From Acidobacteriota bacterium (lineage in GTDB: Bacteria > Acidobacteriota > Terriglobia > Terriglobales > Acidobacteriaceae), in contig JAKATU010000017.1 of NCBI GenBank assembly GCA_021818585.1, positions 1 through 64,000 on the forward strand: a stretch of DNA of 64,000 bases, in the 5' to 3' direction. How positions within the stretch are numbered: the first letter of the stretch is position 1; every line of letters starts with the position of its first letter. Below the pieces are notes generated by a model. The model saw nothing but the letters and a program-made list of their open reading frames with translations, was not told the DNA's origin and did not search any database. Position numbers and translations under genes: made by a program. Shown in pieces: positions 17,453-25,472 of the stretch.

Positions 17453-17935
17453 ATGCGTCATCGTAATGCAGGATACAAACTTGGACGGAACACCAGCCAT
17501 CGCCGCGCGCTGCTGCGGAACCTGGTGACGTCCATTCTGATGGAAGACCGCGTGGAGACCACCGTCACGAAGGCGAAGGCGGTGCGGCCGCACGTGGAAA
17601 AGATGATCACCCTGGGCAAGCGGGGCGACGTGCATGCGCGGCGTCAGGCTTTGTCCTTCCTGCAGACGCGGGAAGCGGTGACGAGGCTGTTTGACACCGT
17701 GGCTCCCCGGTACGGCGACCGCAACGGCGGCTACCTGCGGATTGTTCGCAGCGGCTTCCAGCGTGGCGACGGTGCGGAGAAGGCATTCATCGAGCTGCTG
17801 GGTGCGGAAGTAGAGCTGGACGAGAAGCGCCAGAAGCGCGCCGAAGCCCGTGCGAAGCGTCGCGAAGAGATGCAGAAGGCACTGGCCGAGCAGCAGGCGC
17901 AAGAGGGCGGCGAGCCCGAAGGCAGCAAAGAGTAA
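17453..17935 (+). CDS. rplQ: 50S ribosomal protein L17
   Basis: 160-residue L17, the last gene of the alpha block. It starts RHRNAGYKLGRNTSHRRALLRNLVTSI and has the KAKAVRPHVEKMITLGK and GGYLRIVRSGFQRGDGAEKAFIELL segments. The usual length is about 116-130; the surplus is a charged, coiled-coil-like tail (about residues 125-160) rich in Arg, Glu and Gln. Two hairpin-plus-T terminators follow directly. Confidence 0.95.
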   Translation: MRHRNAGYKLGRNTSHRRALLRNLVTSILMEDRVETTVTKAKAVRPHVEKMITLGKRGDVHARRQALSFLQTREAVTRLFDTVAPRYGDRNGGYLRIVRSGFQRGDGAEKAFIELLGAEVELDEKRQKRAEARAKRREEMQKALAEQQAQEGGEPEGSKE

Positions 17936-17940
17936 AGTTT

Positions 17941-17963
17941 TCAGGCGGATGGCCTGAGTTTTT
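17941..17963 (+). terminator. First intrinsic terminator after rplQ
   Basis: TCAGGC at 17941-17946 pairs with GCCTGA at 17952-17957 and is followed by GTTTTT. Five bases after the rplQ stop; first of two tandem terminators closing the ribosomal cluster. Confidence 0.65.
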
Positions 17964-17967
17964 AGAG

Positions 17968-17996
17968 CGCACCCCTTTGGGGTGCGTTTTTGTTTT
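17968..17996 (+). terminator. Second intrinsic terminator after rplQ
   Basis: CGCACCCC (17968-17975), a TTT loop and GGGGTGCG (17979-17986) form a perfect 8-bp stem followed by TTTTTGTTTT. A strong rho-independent terminator for the plus-strand ribosomal cluster, facing the convergent plsC gene. Confidence 0.9.
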
Positions 17997-18008
17997 GGGT
18001 GGAGGAGG

Positions 18009-18722
18009 CTACTGTTCGCGCATCCAGTCAGGGAGGCCGGAGGCAATGGCGGCGCGGACGGCGGCCATGAGGGAGTCTCGGTCGGGGTAGTTGACGGGGA
18101 GTATGGGTGGGTGAAAGGTGATGTGGGCGCGGCCGCGACGGATGGCGAGCGAGCCTTTGCGCATCATTTGTTCGGTGCCGTGGATGGAGACGGGGATGAT
18201 GGGGGCTTTCGACTCCAGGGCGAGATAAAACGGGCCCTTTTTGAAGGGCAGCAGGCGACCGTTGGGGGAGCGGGTGCCTTCGACAAATGAGGCGACGCTG
18301 ACGCCGGACTGGAGGACGCTGAGCGCCGTGCGAACGCTGGCGCGGGCGGCCTCGACTTCTCCGCGGCGGTCGACGGGGATGAAACCGGCGAGGCGCATGC
18401 AGTAGCCGAGGATGGGGATCTGCATGAGCGGGCGCTTGATAAAGACGGCGATGCGGACGGGGATCTCCGGCAGGAGCATGATGGGGTCGAGATTGGAGAG
18501 GTGGTTGGAGAGGAACAGGTATTGCTGTTGGGGGTGGACGTGCTCCTTGCCGGTGACGACGGGGCGCAGGCCGAAGAGCCGAACGCCGAGGCGGGCGATG
18601 CCCATGCCGCAGCGGTACATGAGGGAGATGTTGCCGGTGAGGAGCGTCCAAGGCACGCAGACGATGGCCGCGGGGAATCCGAGGAGGGTGTAGAAGAGGA
18701 CGAGGCCGATGGATGCGAGCAT
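18009..18722 (-). CDS. plsC: 1-acyl-sn-glycerol-3-phosphate acyltransferase
   Basis: 237-residue PlsC-type enzyme that adds the second acyl chain to lysophosphatidic acid at the inner membrane. A hydrophobic N-terminal segment (about residues 3-30) is followed by the catalytic HX4D motif, NHLSNLD (His74, Asp79), the substrate-binding region around GFIPVDRRG and FVEGTRSPNG (EGTR motif III). It is last in an apparent operon, starting three bases after mpl. Coupling with muropeptide recycling genes is a matter of envelope biogenesis; no direct functional link is implied. Confidence 0.9.
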   Translation of the reverse strand: MLASIGLVLFYTLLGFPAAIVCVPWTLLTGNISLMYRCGMGIARLGVRLFGLRPVVTGKEHVHPQQQYLFLSNHLSNLDPIMLLPEIPVRIAVFIKRPLMQIPILGYCMRLAGFIPVDRRGEVEAARASVRTALSVLQSGVSVASFVEGTRSPNGRLLPFKKGPFYLALESKAPIIPVSIHGTEQMMRKGSLAIRRGRAHITFHPPILPVNYPDRDSLMAAVRAAIASGLPDWMREQ

Positions 18723-18725
18723 GGG

Positions 18726-20159
18726 TCAGCTCCTGCCGGCGAGGGCTTCGAGCGCGGCGGGAAGCTTACTATAGATGCCGTCGAAGCCGCCGTTGGAGAG
18801 GATGGCGATGACGTCGCCGGGGCGGGCTTCGGCGGCGATTTGCTCGACGATGGCAGGGACGCTGGGCATGAGCTGCGCGGGCTTGCCGAGGGCGGTGAGG
18901 CCGGCGATGACGTTTTCGGGCTGGAGGCGTTCGGGTTCCGGGACGGCTTCGCTTTTGAAGACCTGGGCCATGAGGATGCGGTCTGCGAGAGCGAGGCTTT
19001 CAGTGAGTTCTACCTCGAAGACGTTGCGACGGAGGGTGTTGGACCGTGGTTCAAGGACGGCCCAGAGACGCGCGCTGGGATAGGAGCCGCGCAGGGCGCG
19101 GAGGGTTTCGCGGATGGCGGTGGGGTGGTGTGCGAAGTCGTCGATGATGGTGATGCCGTTGATCTCGGCGCGGACTTCAAGGCGGCGCTTGACGCTGCGG
19201 AAAGATGCGAGAGATTTCCGGATGGATTCGACAGGGATGCCTTCGCCATAGGCGAGGGCGGCTGCGGCGGTGGCGTTGAATGCGTTGTGGCGGCCAGCGA
19301 GGTTCATCTGAAAACTGGCCCAGGGCCGGCCGTTGTGCGTGACGGCCCAGAGCATGCCGGGGCCTTGCTGGCGTAGGTTAGTGACCTGCCAGGTGGAACC
19401 GGGATTTGCGCCGTAAAATTCGACGGGGCAGAGGGCACTGTGGACGCAGTCGCGGAGGTGGGGCGAGTCGTCAAAGGCGAGGATGCGGCCGCGGCGGGGG
19501 ACGAGGTTGACGAGGCGGCGGAAGGCGGTTTTAACGGCATCGAGGTCGCGGTAGATGTCGGCGTGGTCAAACTCGACGTGCGTGAGGATGAGCGCGTCGG
19601 GGAAGTAGTGCATGAACTTGGGGCCCTTGTCGAAGAAGGCGGTGTCGTACTCGTCGCCTTCGATGAGGAAGCGATTGCCGGGTTGGTACTGGAAGCTGGT
19701 GCCGAAGTTTTCCGCCACGCCACCGATGAGGAACGACGGGGTAAATTGCGGGTCCTGCTGTGCGGCGACCTGGTGAATCCAGGCGAGCATGCTGGTGGTA
19801 GTGGTTTTGCCGTGGGTTCCGGAGACGACGAGCGAGGCGCGGTTGGGGAGGAACTCCTCTTGAATGACGGCGGCCATGGAGGTGAATGGGAGTTTGTGGT
19901 CGAGCATGTACTCGACTTCCGGATTGCCTCGGGAGATGGCGTTGCCGACGATGATGAGATCGGGGCGTGGCTGGAGGTTGGACTCGGAGAACGGCTCCAT
20001 GATGGCGATGCCGAGGCTGCGGAGGAGATCGGACATGGGCGGGTAGGCGGCCTGGTCGGAACCGGTGATGCGATGGCCCTTTTGCTGCAAGAGGCCGGCG
20101 AGCGAGGCCATGGCGGTGCCGCAGATACCGATGAGGTGGATGTGTTTGGCCTGGGACAT
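18726..20159 (-). CDS. mpl: UDP-N-acetylmuramate:L-alanyl-gamma-D-glutamyl-meso-diaminopimelate ligase
   Basis: 477-residue Mur-ligase-family enzyme that joins recycled tripeptide L-Ala-D-Glu-mDAP to UDP-MurNAc in the cytosol. It opens HIHLIGICGTAMASLAGLL (nucleotide fold), has the ATP loop GTHGKTTTTSM at about residues 108-118, the family block from FIDEGDEYDTAFFDKGPKF-like sequence, and the Mpl/MurC C-terminal region with DDFAHHP. An open frame continues 97 codons upstream into ldcA, but the Mur fold starts at SQAKHIH, so ATG 20159 is used. It lies seven bases after the LD-carboxypeptidase gene whose product it can use. Confidence 0.93.
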   Translation of the reverse strand: MSQAKHIHLIGICGTAMASLAGLLQQKGHRITGSDQAAYPPMSDLLRSLGIAIMEPFSESNLQPRPDLIIVGNAISRGNPEVEYMLDHKLPFTSMAAVIQEEFLPNRASLVVSGTHGKTTTTSMLAWIHQVAAQQDPQFTPSFLIGGVAENFGTSFQYQPGNRFLIEGDEYDTAFFDKGPKFMHYFPDALILTHVEFDHADIYRDLDAVKTAFRRLVNLVPRRGRILAFDDSPHLRDCVHSALCPVEFYGANPGSTWQVTNLRQQGPGMLWAVTHNGRPWASFQMNLAGRHNAFNATAAAALAYGEGIPVESIRKSLASFRSVKRRLEVRAEINGITIIDDFAHHPTAIRETLRALRGSYPSARLWAVLEPRSNTLRRNVFEVELTESLALADRILMAQVFKSEAVPEPERLQPENVIAGLTALGKPAQLMPSVPAIVEQIAAEARPGDVIAILSNGGFDGIYSKLPAALEALAGRS

Positions 20160-20166
20160 ACTCTCT

Positions 20167-21120
20167 TCAGGGTAAAACGGCGGGCTCGAGATAGTGGAGC
20201 GCGGGGGTGGATTCGAGGCGGAGCTCGACCTGGATGCCGAGAGGCAAGGTGACGTTGCCGTGGGAGACGTGGCCGGAGCGCAGGCCGAAGGCGATGGGAA
20301 CGGGGAAGTCCGCGAGGACGTCGAGGATGACCTGTTGGATGAGATTGGGGTCGGCTCCAGGGGAGACGCAATCGAGCATTTCGCCGAAAATGAAGCCTTT
20401 GACGCCCTGAAATTTGCCGGCGAGGATGAGCTGGCGGAGCATGCGGTCAACTTGATATGGCTTGGCGGCTATGTCTTCGAGGAAGAGCAGTTTGCCTTCG
20501 GTTTGCGGGGCGTACGGCGTTCCGAGGGATGCGGTGAGGATGCTGAGGCAGCCGCCGTAGATGGTTCCGGTGGCGACGCCGCGGCGGAGGGTGTGGAGGC
20601 CTTGTTCAGGGCCTGCGTGGACGAGGCCGCCGTTGAGGGCGGCGTGGAAGCTGGCTTCGTCGATGCCGTTGGGGCGGTCGAAGTCGCCGGCGACGAGCGG
20701 GCCGTGGAAGGCTACGAGGCCGGTCTGGTCGAGGAGGTATGTCTGGACGGCGGTGAGGTCGCTGTAGGCAAGAAATGGTTTGGGGTGGTTTTGTATCTTT
20801 GAAAGTGACAAATGGGGTAGCAGGTAGTTGCTTCCGTAACCGCCACGGATACAGAAGATGGCGTCAACGTCGGGATCGGTGAAGGAATCCGTGAAGTCGC
20901 GGAGACGATTTTCTGTGGATGCGGAGAAGTAGGGCGCGTGCTTGCCGATTGCATGGGTGGCGCGAGCGACGTGAAAGCCTCGTTCCCGGAGGTTGGCGAT
21001 GCCGTTGGCGATACGGTCTGGCTGGGCGCTGCTGGCGGGCGCTACGACGGCGATGCGCGCCTTGGTCGTGAGCGCGCGGGGCTTGAGGATGGGGCGCGGT
21101 TCAGCCAAGGAAGACCTCAC
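20167..21120 (-). CDS. ldcA: Muramoyltetrapeptide (LD-)carboxypeptidase, peptidase family S66
   Basis: 317-residue cytosolic serine peptidase that trims the terminal D-Ala from recycled tetrapeptides. Family S66 signs are IAVVAPASSAQPDR at the N-terminus, CIRGGYGSNYLLP, the nucleophile region AYSDLTAVQ, GGCLSILTASLGTPY, the catalytic Glu in LFLEDIAAKPYQVDRML and the His region RSGHVSHGN. The GTG at 21120 overlaps the end of dapF by 20 bases; a TTG at 21108 placed six bases after GAGGT is an alternative start. Its product feeds Mpl, encoded next. Confidence 0.9.
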   Translation of the reverse strand: MRSSLAEPRPILKPRALTTKARIAVVAPASSAQPDRIANGIANLRERGFHVARATHAIGKHAPYFSASTENRLRDFTDSFTDPDVDAIFCIRGGYGSNYLLPHLSLSKIQNHPKPFLAYSDLTAVQTYLLDQTGLVAFHGPLVAGDFDRPNGIDEASFHAALNGGLVHAGPEQGLHTLRRGVATGTIYGGCLSILTASLGTPYAPQTEGKLLFLEDIAAKPYQVDRMLRQLILAGKFQGVKGFIFGEMLDCVSPGADPNLIQQVILDVLADFPVPIAFGLRSGHVSHGNVTLPLGIQVELRLESTPALHYLEPAVLP

Positions 21121-21898
21121 CGGTGCAGATGATTTCCGCCGGGCCTGTGAGGGTGATTTCTGCGCCTTCGCCGGACCATGTTACGAATTGCTCGCCGCCT
21201 TCAGCGACGATTTTGAGCGGGGATGCGGCGCGGCCGGAGGTGATGCTGGCGACTGCGCCGGCGCAGGTTCCGGTGCCGGAGGATGTGGTGGGGCCTACGC
21301 CGCGCTCGTAGATGCGGATGTGGATCGTATTTGTATCTACAATGCGTACAAATTCGACATTGGTTTGCGCCGGGAAGTCGGGGTGGAAGCAGATGGCTTT
21401 GCCGACCGTGCGCCAGTCGAGTCCGTGGACTTCAAATTCGTCATCGTCGGCGAAGACGACGAAGTGAGGATTGCCGGTGTTGACGACGTAGCCCTCGACG
21501 GTGAGGCCCTGCGGGAGCATGACCATGGCGTGGCGCACGGTGGGGATGCCCATGGCGGAGGCCATCTGGAAATGCGGGCTGTTGGCGGCGACGACGGTAC
21601 AGGCGCGGGATCCGGCATCGGTTTCGAGATGGATGACGTCGCCAGGCGCGGCGTGGGTGGTGTGGGCGATCCATGCGGCGACGCATCGTGTGCCGTTGCC
21701 AGAGATTTCGGCGATGGAGCCGTCGGCGTTGATGAGTTGGATGGAGCCGGAGCGGCTGTCGGTTTTTGCAAGGACTTCGACGCCGTCGGCACCGATGCTG
21801 GTGTGGCGCTGGCAGAGGGTGACAGCCTGGGCGACTGTGCATGGGGCGTCTACTACGAGGAAGTCATTGCCGCAGGCATGCGCCTTTACGAACTTCAT
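21101..21898 (-). CDS. dapF: Diaminopimelate epimerase
   Basis: 265-residue DapF, which interconverts LL- and meso-diaminopimelate for lysine and peptidoglycan synthesis without a cofactor. The two catalytic cysteines are seen in ISGNGTRCVAAW (about Cys73) and SSGTGTCAGAVAS. The opening FVKAHACGNDFLVVD is the family start. It stands in one operon with ldcA and mpl, which handle mDAP-containing peptides. Confidence 0.94.
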   Translation of the reverse strand: MKFVKAHACGNDFLVVDAPCTVAQAVTLCQRHTSIGADGVEVLAKTDSRSGSIQLINADGSIAEISGNGTRCVAAWIAHTTHAAPGDVIHLETDAGSRACTVVAANSPHFQMASAMGIPTVRHAMVMLPQGLTVEGYVVNTGNPHFVVFADDDEFEVHGLDWRTVGKAICFHPDFPAQTNVEFVRIVDTNTIHIRIYERGVGPTTSSGTGTCAGAVASITSGRAASPLKIVAEGGEQFVTWSGEGAEITLTGPAEIICTGEVFLG

Positions 21899-21925
21899 TG
21901 ATGATTCTCCATGCCGGGGGCAGAG

Positions 21926-23593
21926 TTATGGCCGCTTAGGGGTGATGCTACCATCCAGGCCGACCCGCTTTGAACGGTAAAAGTGCGCGCAGGGCTGGCC
22001 GGTGGAGCAGACGACTTCGAGACTGATGAGGCCGCCGGGGTGCTTCTGGATGGCCTTGTAGACAGGGTCGCCGTTGGTGGCGACGATGAAGGGCGCGGCG
22101 AGCGCGGGGTGCTTGAGAGCGGCTTTCCACTGGTAATAGTCGCCTTCATTGATAGTGCGGCGTAGCGGGATGCCGGCTATTTGAAATGCGCCGATGTGGG
22201 CCGAGGTGTAGGCGAGGATTTCTCCGTAGGGCGGGAGCGAGTCGAGGACGCGCGCGTAGGCTTTTTCGTAAGGGATGCGGGTTTGGGAGTTGGCGCGGGC
22301 TTCGGCGAGGACGAGCGGGCCAAGGTGGATCTGGGCGGCGCAGTCGAGGAGGACGAGGCTGAGCGCGAGTGCGGTGACGATGGGCGCGAGGACGGGCTTG
22401 CGCTTTTGCGTCCAACGGAGGAGCGCTGCGAAGAAAAATGCGGTGAAGAGCGCGAAGGTGGGCAGCATCTCCATGCCGTAGCGGGTGTTGTAGTAGGAGT
22501 GCGGCGGCCAGACAGGCAGGAAGATGGGGACGGAGCCGTAGGCTACGGAAAATGCGTAGAACGGGACGGGCATCCAGAGCAGGGCGAGCGGCAGGAGGAG
22601 TTTGCCGCGCCAGAACCAGAGTGCAGCGATGGTTCCGAGGATGCTGACGGTGAGGAGCACGTCGGTGAGCGGCATGTTGACCATGCCGAGTTCAGAGGCT
22701 TTGAGGAAGTAGAGCAGAGAGACCCATGCGTTGTGCCAGCCAGGATAGTGTGATGCGCCGGGGGGCGTGGTGCGTGCGGCGATGGCTTTGGCTGAGTAGG
22801 GTCCGCGGGCGAAATAGAGCCAGTCGCCGAAGACGCGGGCGTTCCAGAGGAACCATGAGGTTGGCGCGGTGACGAGCGCGATGGTGAAGAAGACAAAGGC
22901 ACCGCCGGCGCGGGACTGGAAGGCGGCGCGGTATTGCCAGAAGAAGTATGCAACGATGAACCAGCCGAGGCAGGCGAAGACCCATCCGTCATAGCGGGTG
23001 AGGACGGCGGCATCGAGTACGATGGCGGCGGTGATGATGCGGCGGGCGGCGGCGGGGAAGTTGTTTTCCTGGAGGGTGCGGCCGATTTCGACGAGCAGGA
23101 GGACGCCCCAGACGACTTCGGCGAGATAGAGCGGCTCGGTCATGGCGGTGGTTTGCATGTAGAGCAGGCCGGGGTTGAGGCCGTAAAAGGCGACGGCGAC
23201 GCAGGCCATGACGGGGCTGAGCCAAACGCGCGCGAGGCGATAGAGACCGATGACGCTGACGAGGTAGAAGAGCATGGAGGGAATGGCGCCGGCGATTCCG
23301 GATTGCCACCAATAGAGATTGATGGCGAAGGGCGCCATGAGGAGATGCGGCAGGGGCAGCCAGACGGAGCCAAGCTGGCGGATGCCGGGCGAGAGCGAGT
23401 CTGTGAGGCGACGGGCGATACCGAGGTGGGCTACGGCGTCGCCGTAGAGGAGAAGCATTCCTCGGGGGAAGCAGTAGGCGTAGGCGAGGAATGAGGCGAG
23501 GGCCGCGAGCAGACCTACGAAGATGGATTCCTGTCGCAGGTCTGCCGGGTTAATGGTGTTAGTCGAGGTGTGAGAGTTGGCGGAGGGTTTCAA
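21926..23593 (-). CDS. Multi-spanning membrane protein, GT39/ArnT-like glycosyltransferase
   Basis: 555-residue polytopic membrane protein with roughly ten hydrophobic segments in the first 420 residues and a soluble C-terminal part (about 430-555). The first extracytoplasmic loop has YGDAVAHLGIARRL, the position where GT-C enzymes of the ArnT/PMT type carry an acidic catalytic residue. I infer a lipid-linked-sugar glycosyltransferase; substrate unknown. The only start that includes the first helix is TTG at 23593, inside the end of the PfkB gene (35-base overlap). Several residues of the GT-C family cannot be confirmed by eye. Confidence 0.7.
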   Translation of the reverse strand: MKPSANSHTSTNTINPADLRQESIFVGLLAALASFLAYAYCFPRGMLLLYGDAVAHLGIARRLTDSLSPGIRQLGSVWLPLPHLLMAPFAINLYWWQSGIAGAIPSMLFYLVSVIGLYRLARVWLSPVMACVAVAFYGLNPGLLYMQTTAMTEPLYLAEVVWGVLLLVEIGRTLQENNFPAAARRIITAAIVLDAAVLTRYDGWVFACLGWFIVAYFFWQYRAAFQSRAGGAFVFFTIALVTAPTSWFLWNARVFGDWLYFARGPYSAKAIAARTTPPGASHYPGWHNAWVSLLYFLKASELGMVNMPLTDVLLTVSILGTIAALWFWRGKLLLPLALLWMPVPFYAFSVAYGSVPIFLPVWPPHSYYNTRYGMEMLPTFALFTAFFFAALLRWTQKRKPVLAPIVTALALSLVLLDCAAQIHLGPLVLAEARANSQTRIPYEKAYARVLDSLPPYGEILAYTSAHIGAFQIAGIPLRRTINEGDYYQWKAALKHPALAAPFIVATNGDPVYKAIQKHPGGLISLEVVCSTGQPCAHFYRSKRVGLDGSITPKRP

Positions 23594-24494
23594 ACCGTTC
23601 CTCGATCTCGTTGCGATCCAGTTGTGCGATGCGCTCGGTGCCGAAGCGTTCGACGGCGAAGGAGCCCATGACGCCGCCGTAAAAGAGCGCTTTTTTGAAG
23701 ACGGCGGGGGTGAGTTCGGGCTGGGATGCTATGTAGCCGAAGAAGCCGCCGGCGAAGGAATCTCCCGCGCCGGTGGGGTCGACGACATCGGCAAGGGGCA
23801 TGGAGGGTGAGCGGAATGGAATGGCGAGGCTGTCCCCATGACCAGGGAAGGAACGCTCGCTGAAGAATGCACTCGCGCCGTATTCACCGTGCTTGACGAT
23901 GAGGGATTTGGGGCCCAATTCGATGACTTTACGGGCGGCGCGGACGAGATTGTCGTCTTTACCGAGCATTTTTACTTCCGTGTCATTGATGAGCAGGGCG
24001 TCGAGGCCAGGAAGGACTTTGGCGAGGTTTTCAGAGTGGCCGTTGATCCAGTAATTCATGGTGTCGCCGCAGACCATGCGGACGTTGGGCATTTTGGCGC
24101 GGACGTCGGCCTGGAGGACGGGGTCGATGTTGGCGAGGAAGAGATATTCGGAGTTCTGATAGGCGGCGGGGATTTTGGGTGAGAAGTTCTGGAAGACGTT
24201 GAGCTCGGTGGCGCGGGTTTGGGCCTCGTTGAGGTTGCTGCCGTAGGCTCCGGACCAGAAGAAGCTTTTGCCGGGTGCGTGCTCAATGCCGGAGGTGTCA
24301 ATGCCGCGGCGGGTGAGGACGGATTCTTCCTTGTCAGTGAAGTCTTCGCCGACGACGGCGATGACGCGGACCTTGGTGAAGAAGCTGGCGGCGAGGGCGA
24401 AGTGGGTGGCGGCGCCGCCGAGGCAGCGCTCGGCGCGGCCCGCGGGGGATTCAATGGAGTCAAATGCGACGCTGCCTACAACGAGAATGGACAT
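23559..24494 (-). CDS. PfkB-family sugar or nucleoside kinase
   Basis: 311-residue ribokinase/adenosine-kinase-fold enzyme. It opens ILVVGSVAFDSIESP, has the GGAATHFALAAS stretch of PfkB signature 1 and the C-terminal DVVDPTGAGDSFAGGFFGY signature 2 with the catalytic Asp and anion hole. The substrate cannot be read off. mtnP lies upstream on the same strand, and in other bacteria such pairs suggest purine nucleoside or deoxyribose salvage; here they are split by the cassette at 24589-25403. Confidence 0.88.
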   Translation of the reverse strand: MSILVVGSVAFDSIESPAGRAERCLGGAATHFALAASFFTKVRVIAVVGEDFTDKEESVLTRRGIDTSGIEHAPGKSFFWSGAYGSNLNEAQTRATELNVFQNFSPKIPAAYQNSEYLFLANIDPVLQADVRAKMPNVRMVCGDTMNYWINGHSENLAKVLPGLDALLINDTEVKMLGKDDNLVRAARKVIELGPKSLIVKHGEYGASAFFSERSFPGHGDSLAIPFRSPSMPLADVVDPTGAGDSFAGGFFGYIASQPELTPAVFKKALFYGGVMGSFAVERFGTERIAQLDRNEIEERFETLRQLSHLD

Positions 24495-24588
24495 GCAGTT
24501 GGTTTCCTCTTATGCATTTTCTAAAATTAACTGGAATGCTCCGCGGCGCATTTACTCGTTATCTGCCACATAACCCTCAAAGCCTTCT

Positions 24589-25173
24589 TCAAACCGCAGC
24601 AAAGCTCTCTACCTCTGCCTTGAGCTGATTCATCTCAGGAGATTTTCCAATTCCCATCAATGCCGGATCGGGCTTGTACATTGCAGAGTGCTCAACCTCC
24701 CAGAAAAGCCCTACCAGCATAGGAACAATCTGATACTCGGCACGGATGGTGCTGCTGATGTCGTGGCAATAACCGTTGTACTTATGCGCGAGCAAGCCTC
24801 CGGCACCGTCAGGAACAGGATCAGCCTCCCAGTCAGAATAGGATTTTCTCAACAATGGATGCGCTGCCTTTAGTTTGCTGCCGGGGAAGATGAGCACTCT
24901 TACGCCGGCAAGATCGGGCAGGCTGGTCAGCGAGTAGCTGCGATCAGGATCGAAGACCCTGCCCTCCTGTCTTCGCTGCAGCGCCTTGATTGCGCTTTCG
25001 CAATCCTTCACTCTGGAACGAATCAGCAATTGCTCGTATTGCCTGAGCTTATGACGAATCGATGAGGTGTGATAACGAATTTCTGTTTCGAGCTGCCAAG
25101 TCACTCTTCGTATCTCTGGCAGCAGTTTGAAATATTCTGCGCGCAGAATGTCCTCAACGAAACGTTCCGGCAT
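24589..25173 (-). CDS. RelA/SpoT-domain nucleotidyltransferase, candidate toxSAS-like toxin
   Basis: 194 residues with the layout of a single-domain (p)ppGpp synthetase. RSRVKDCESAIKALQRR (52-68) matches the ATP-binding R-x-K...S-I..KL-x-R helix; LPDLAGVRVLIF (85-96) carries the metal-binding Asp (D87) and following Arg; HKYNGYCHDIS (130-140) is at the substrate-tyrosine motif; AEYQIV (145-150) places the second acid (E146); and FWEVEHSAMYK (157-167) matches the W-x-E-x-x-H-x-x-x-Y-K end. The Arg of the usual EIQIRT is Val here. No hydrolase, TGS or ACT domain exists. It starts in a TAATG overlap with a 76-residue gene. Base composition is clearly lower in GC than the neighbours. Small alarmone synthetase or a toxin such as tRNA pyrophosphokinase are both possible. 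Confidence 0.72.
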   Translation of the reverse strand: MPERFVEDILRAEYFKLLPEIRRVTWQLETEIRYHTSSIRHKLRQYEQLLIRSRVKDCESAIKALQRRQEGRVFDPDRSYSLTSLPDLAGVRVLIFPGSKLKAAHPLLRKSYSDWEADPVPDGAGGLLAHKYNGYCHDISSTIRAEYQIVPMLVGLFWEVEHSAMYKPDPALMGIGKSPEMNQLKAEVESFAAV

Positions 25174-25403
25174 TATCCAAGGACTCTCTCTAGCTCGCGC
25201 CTGACGCCTTCTGTGGGCTCACTGTTGAAGTAAAACCTCCAGTTGCTTCCATTCGCGGCTTCACGGATGCGCTGCAAAAGCTCTTCTTCCGAATGATCCT
25301 GCACATACTCCAAGCTGAATGCTTTTTTTGCGTCGCGATTTACGTACATATCTCTGTCGAAAACGTAACGGTAATTCGCGCGGTGCAAAATTTCCTTTTT
25401 CAT
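25173..25403 (-). CDS. Small protein upstream of RelA/SpoT-domain gene, candidate antitoxin
   Basis: 76-residue soluble, charged protein beginning KKEILHRANYRYVFDRDMY, with a predicted helical middle (HSEEELLQRIREAANG) and ending GVRRELERVLG. I do not recognise the family. The ATG at 25403 is fixed by GGGAGGA six bases upstream. Its stop and the next start share TAATG, so the two proteins are made in a coupled way, and the small one comes first as antitoxins often do. Antitoxin function is inferred from context only. An alternative is a subunit or regulator of the synthetase. Confidence 0.65.
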   Translation of the reverse strand: MKKEILHRANYRYVFDRDMYVNRDAKKAFSLEYVQDHSEEELLQRIREAANGSNWRFYFNSEPTEGVRRELERVLG

Positions 25404-25434
25404 TGAGTCCTCCCGCACGGCATCCTATGACTCC

Positions 25435-25440
25435 ATTGTA
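25435..25440 (-). promoter_or_regulatory. Possible -10 box of the RelA/SpoT cassette
   Basis: Read on the minus strand, TACAAT lies 31 bases before the cassette start codon. No good -35 hexamer is seen 16-18 bases further upstream, so this is only a candidate. It suggests the cassette has its own promoter after mtnP. Confidence 0.25.
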
Positions 25441-25472
25441 ATTCAGCTGTTGGAATGCTCCTGAGGCATCCG

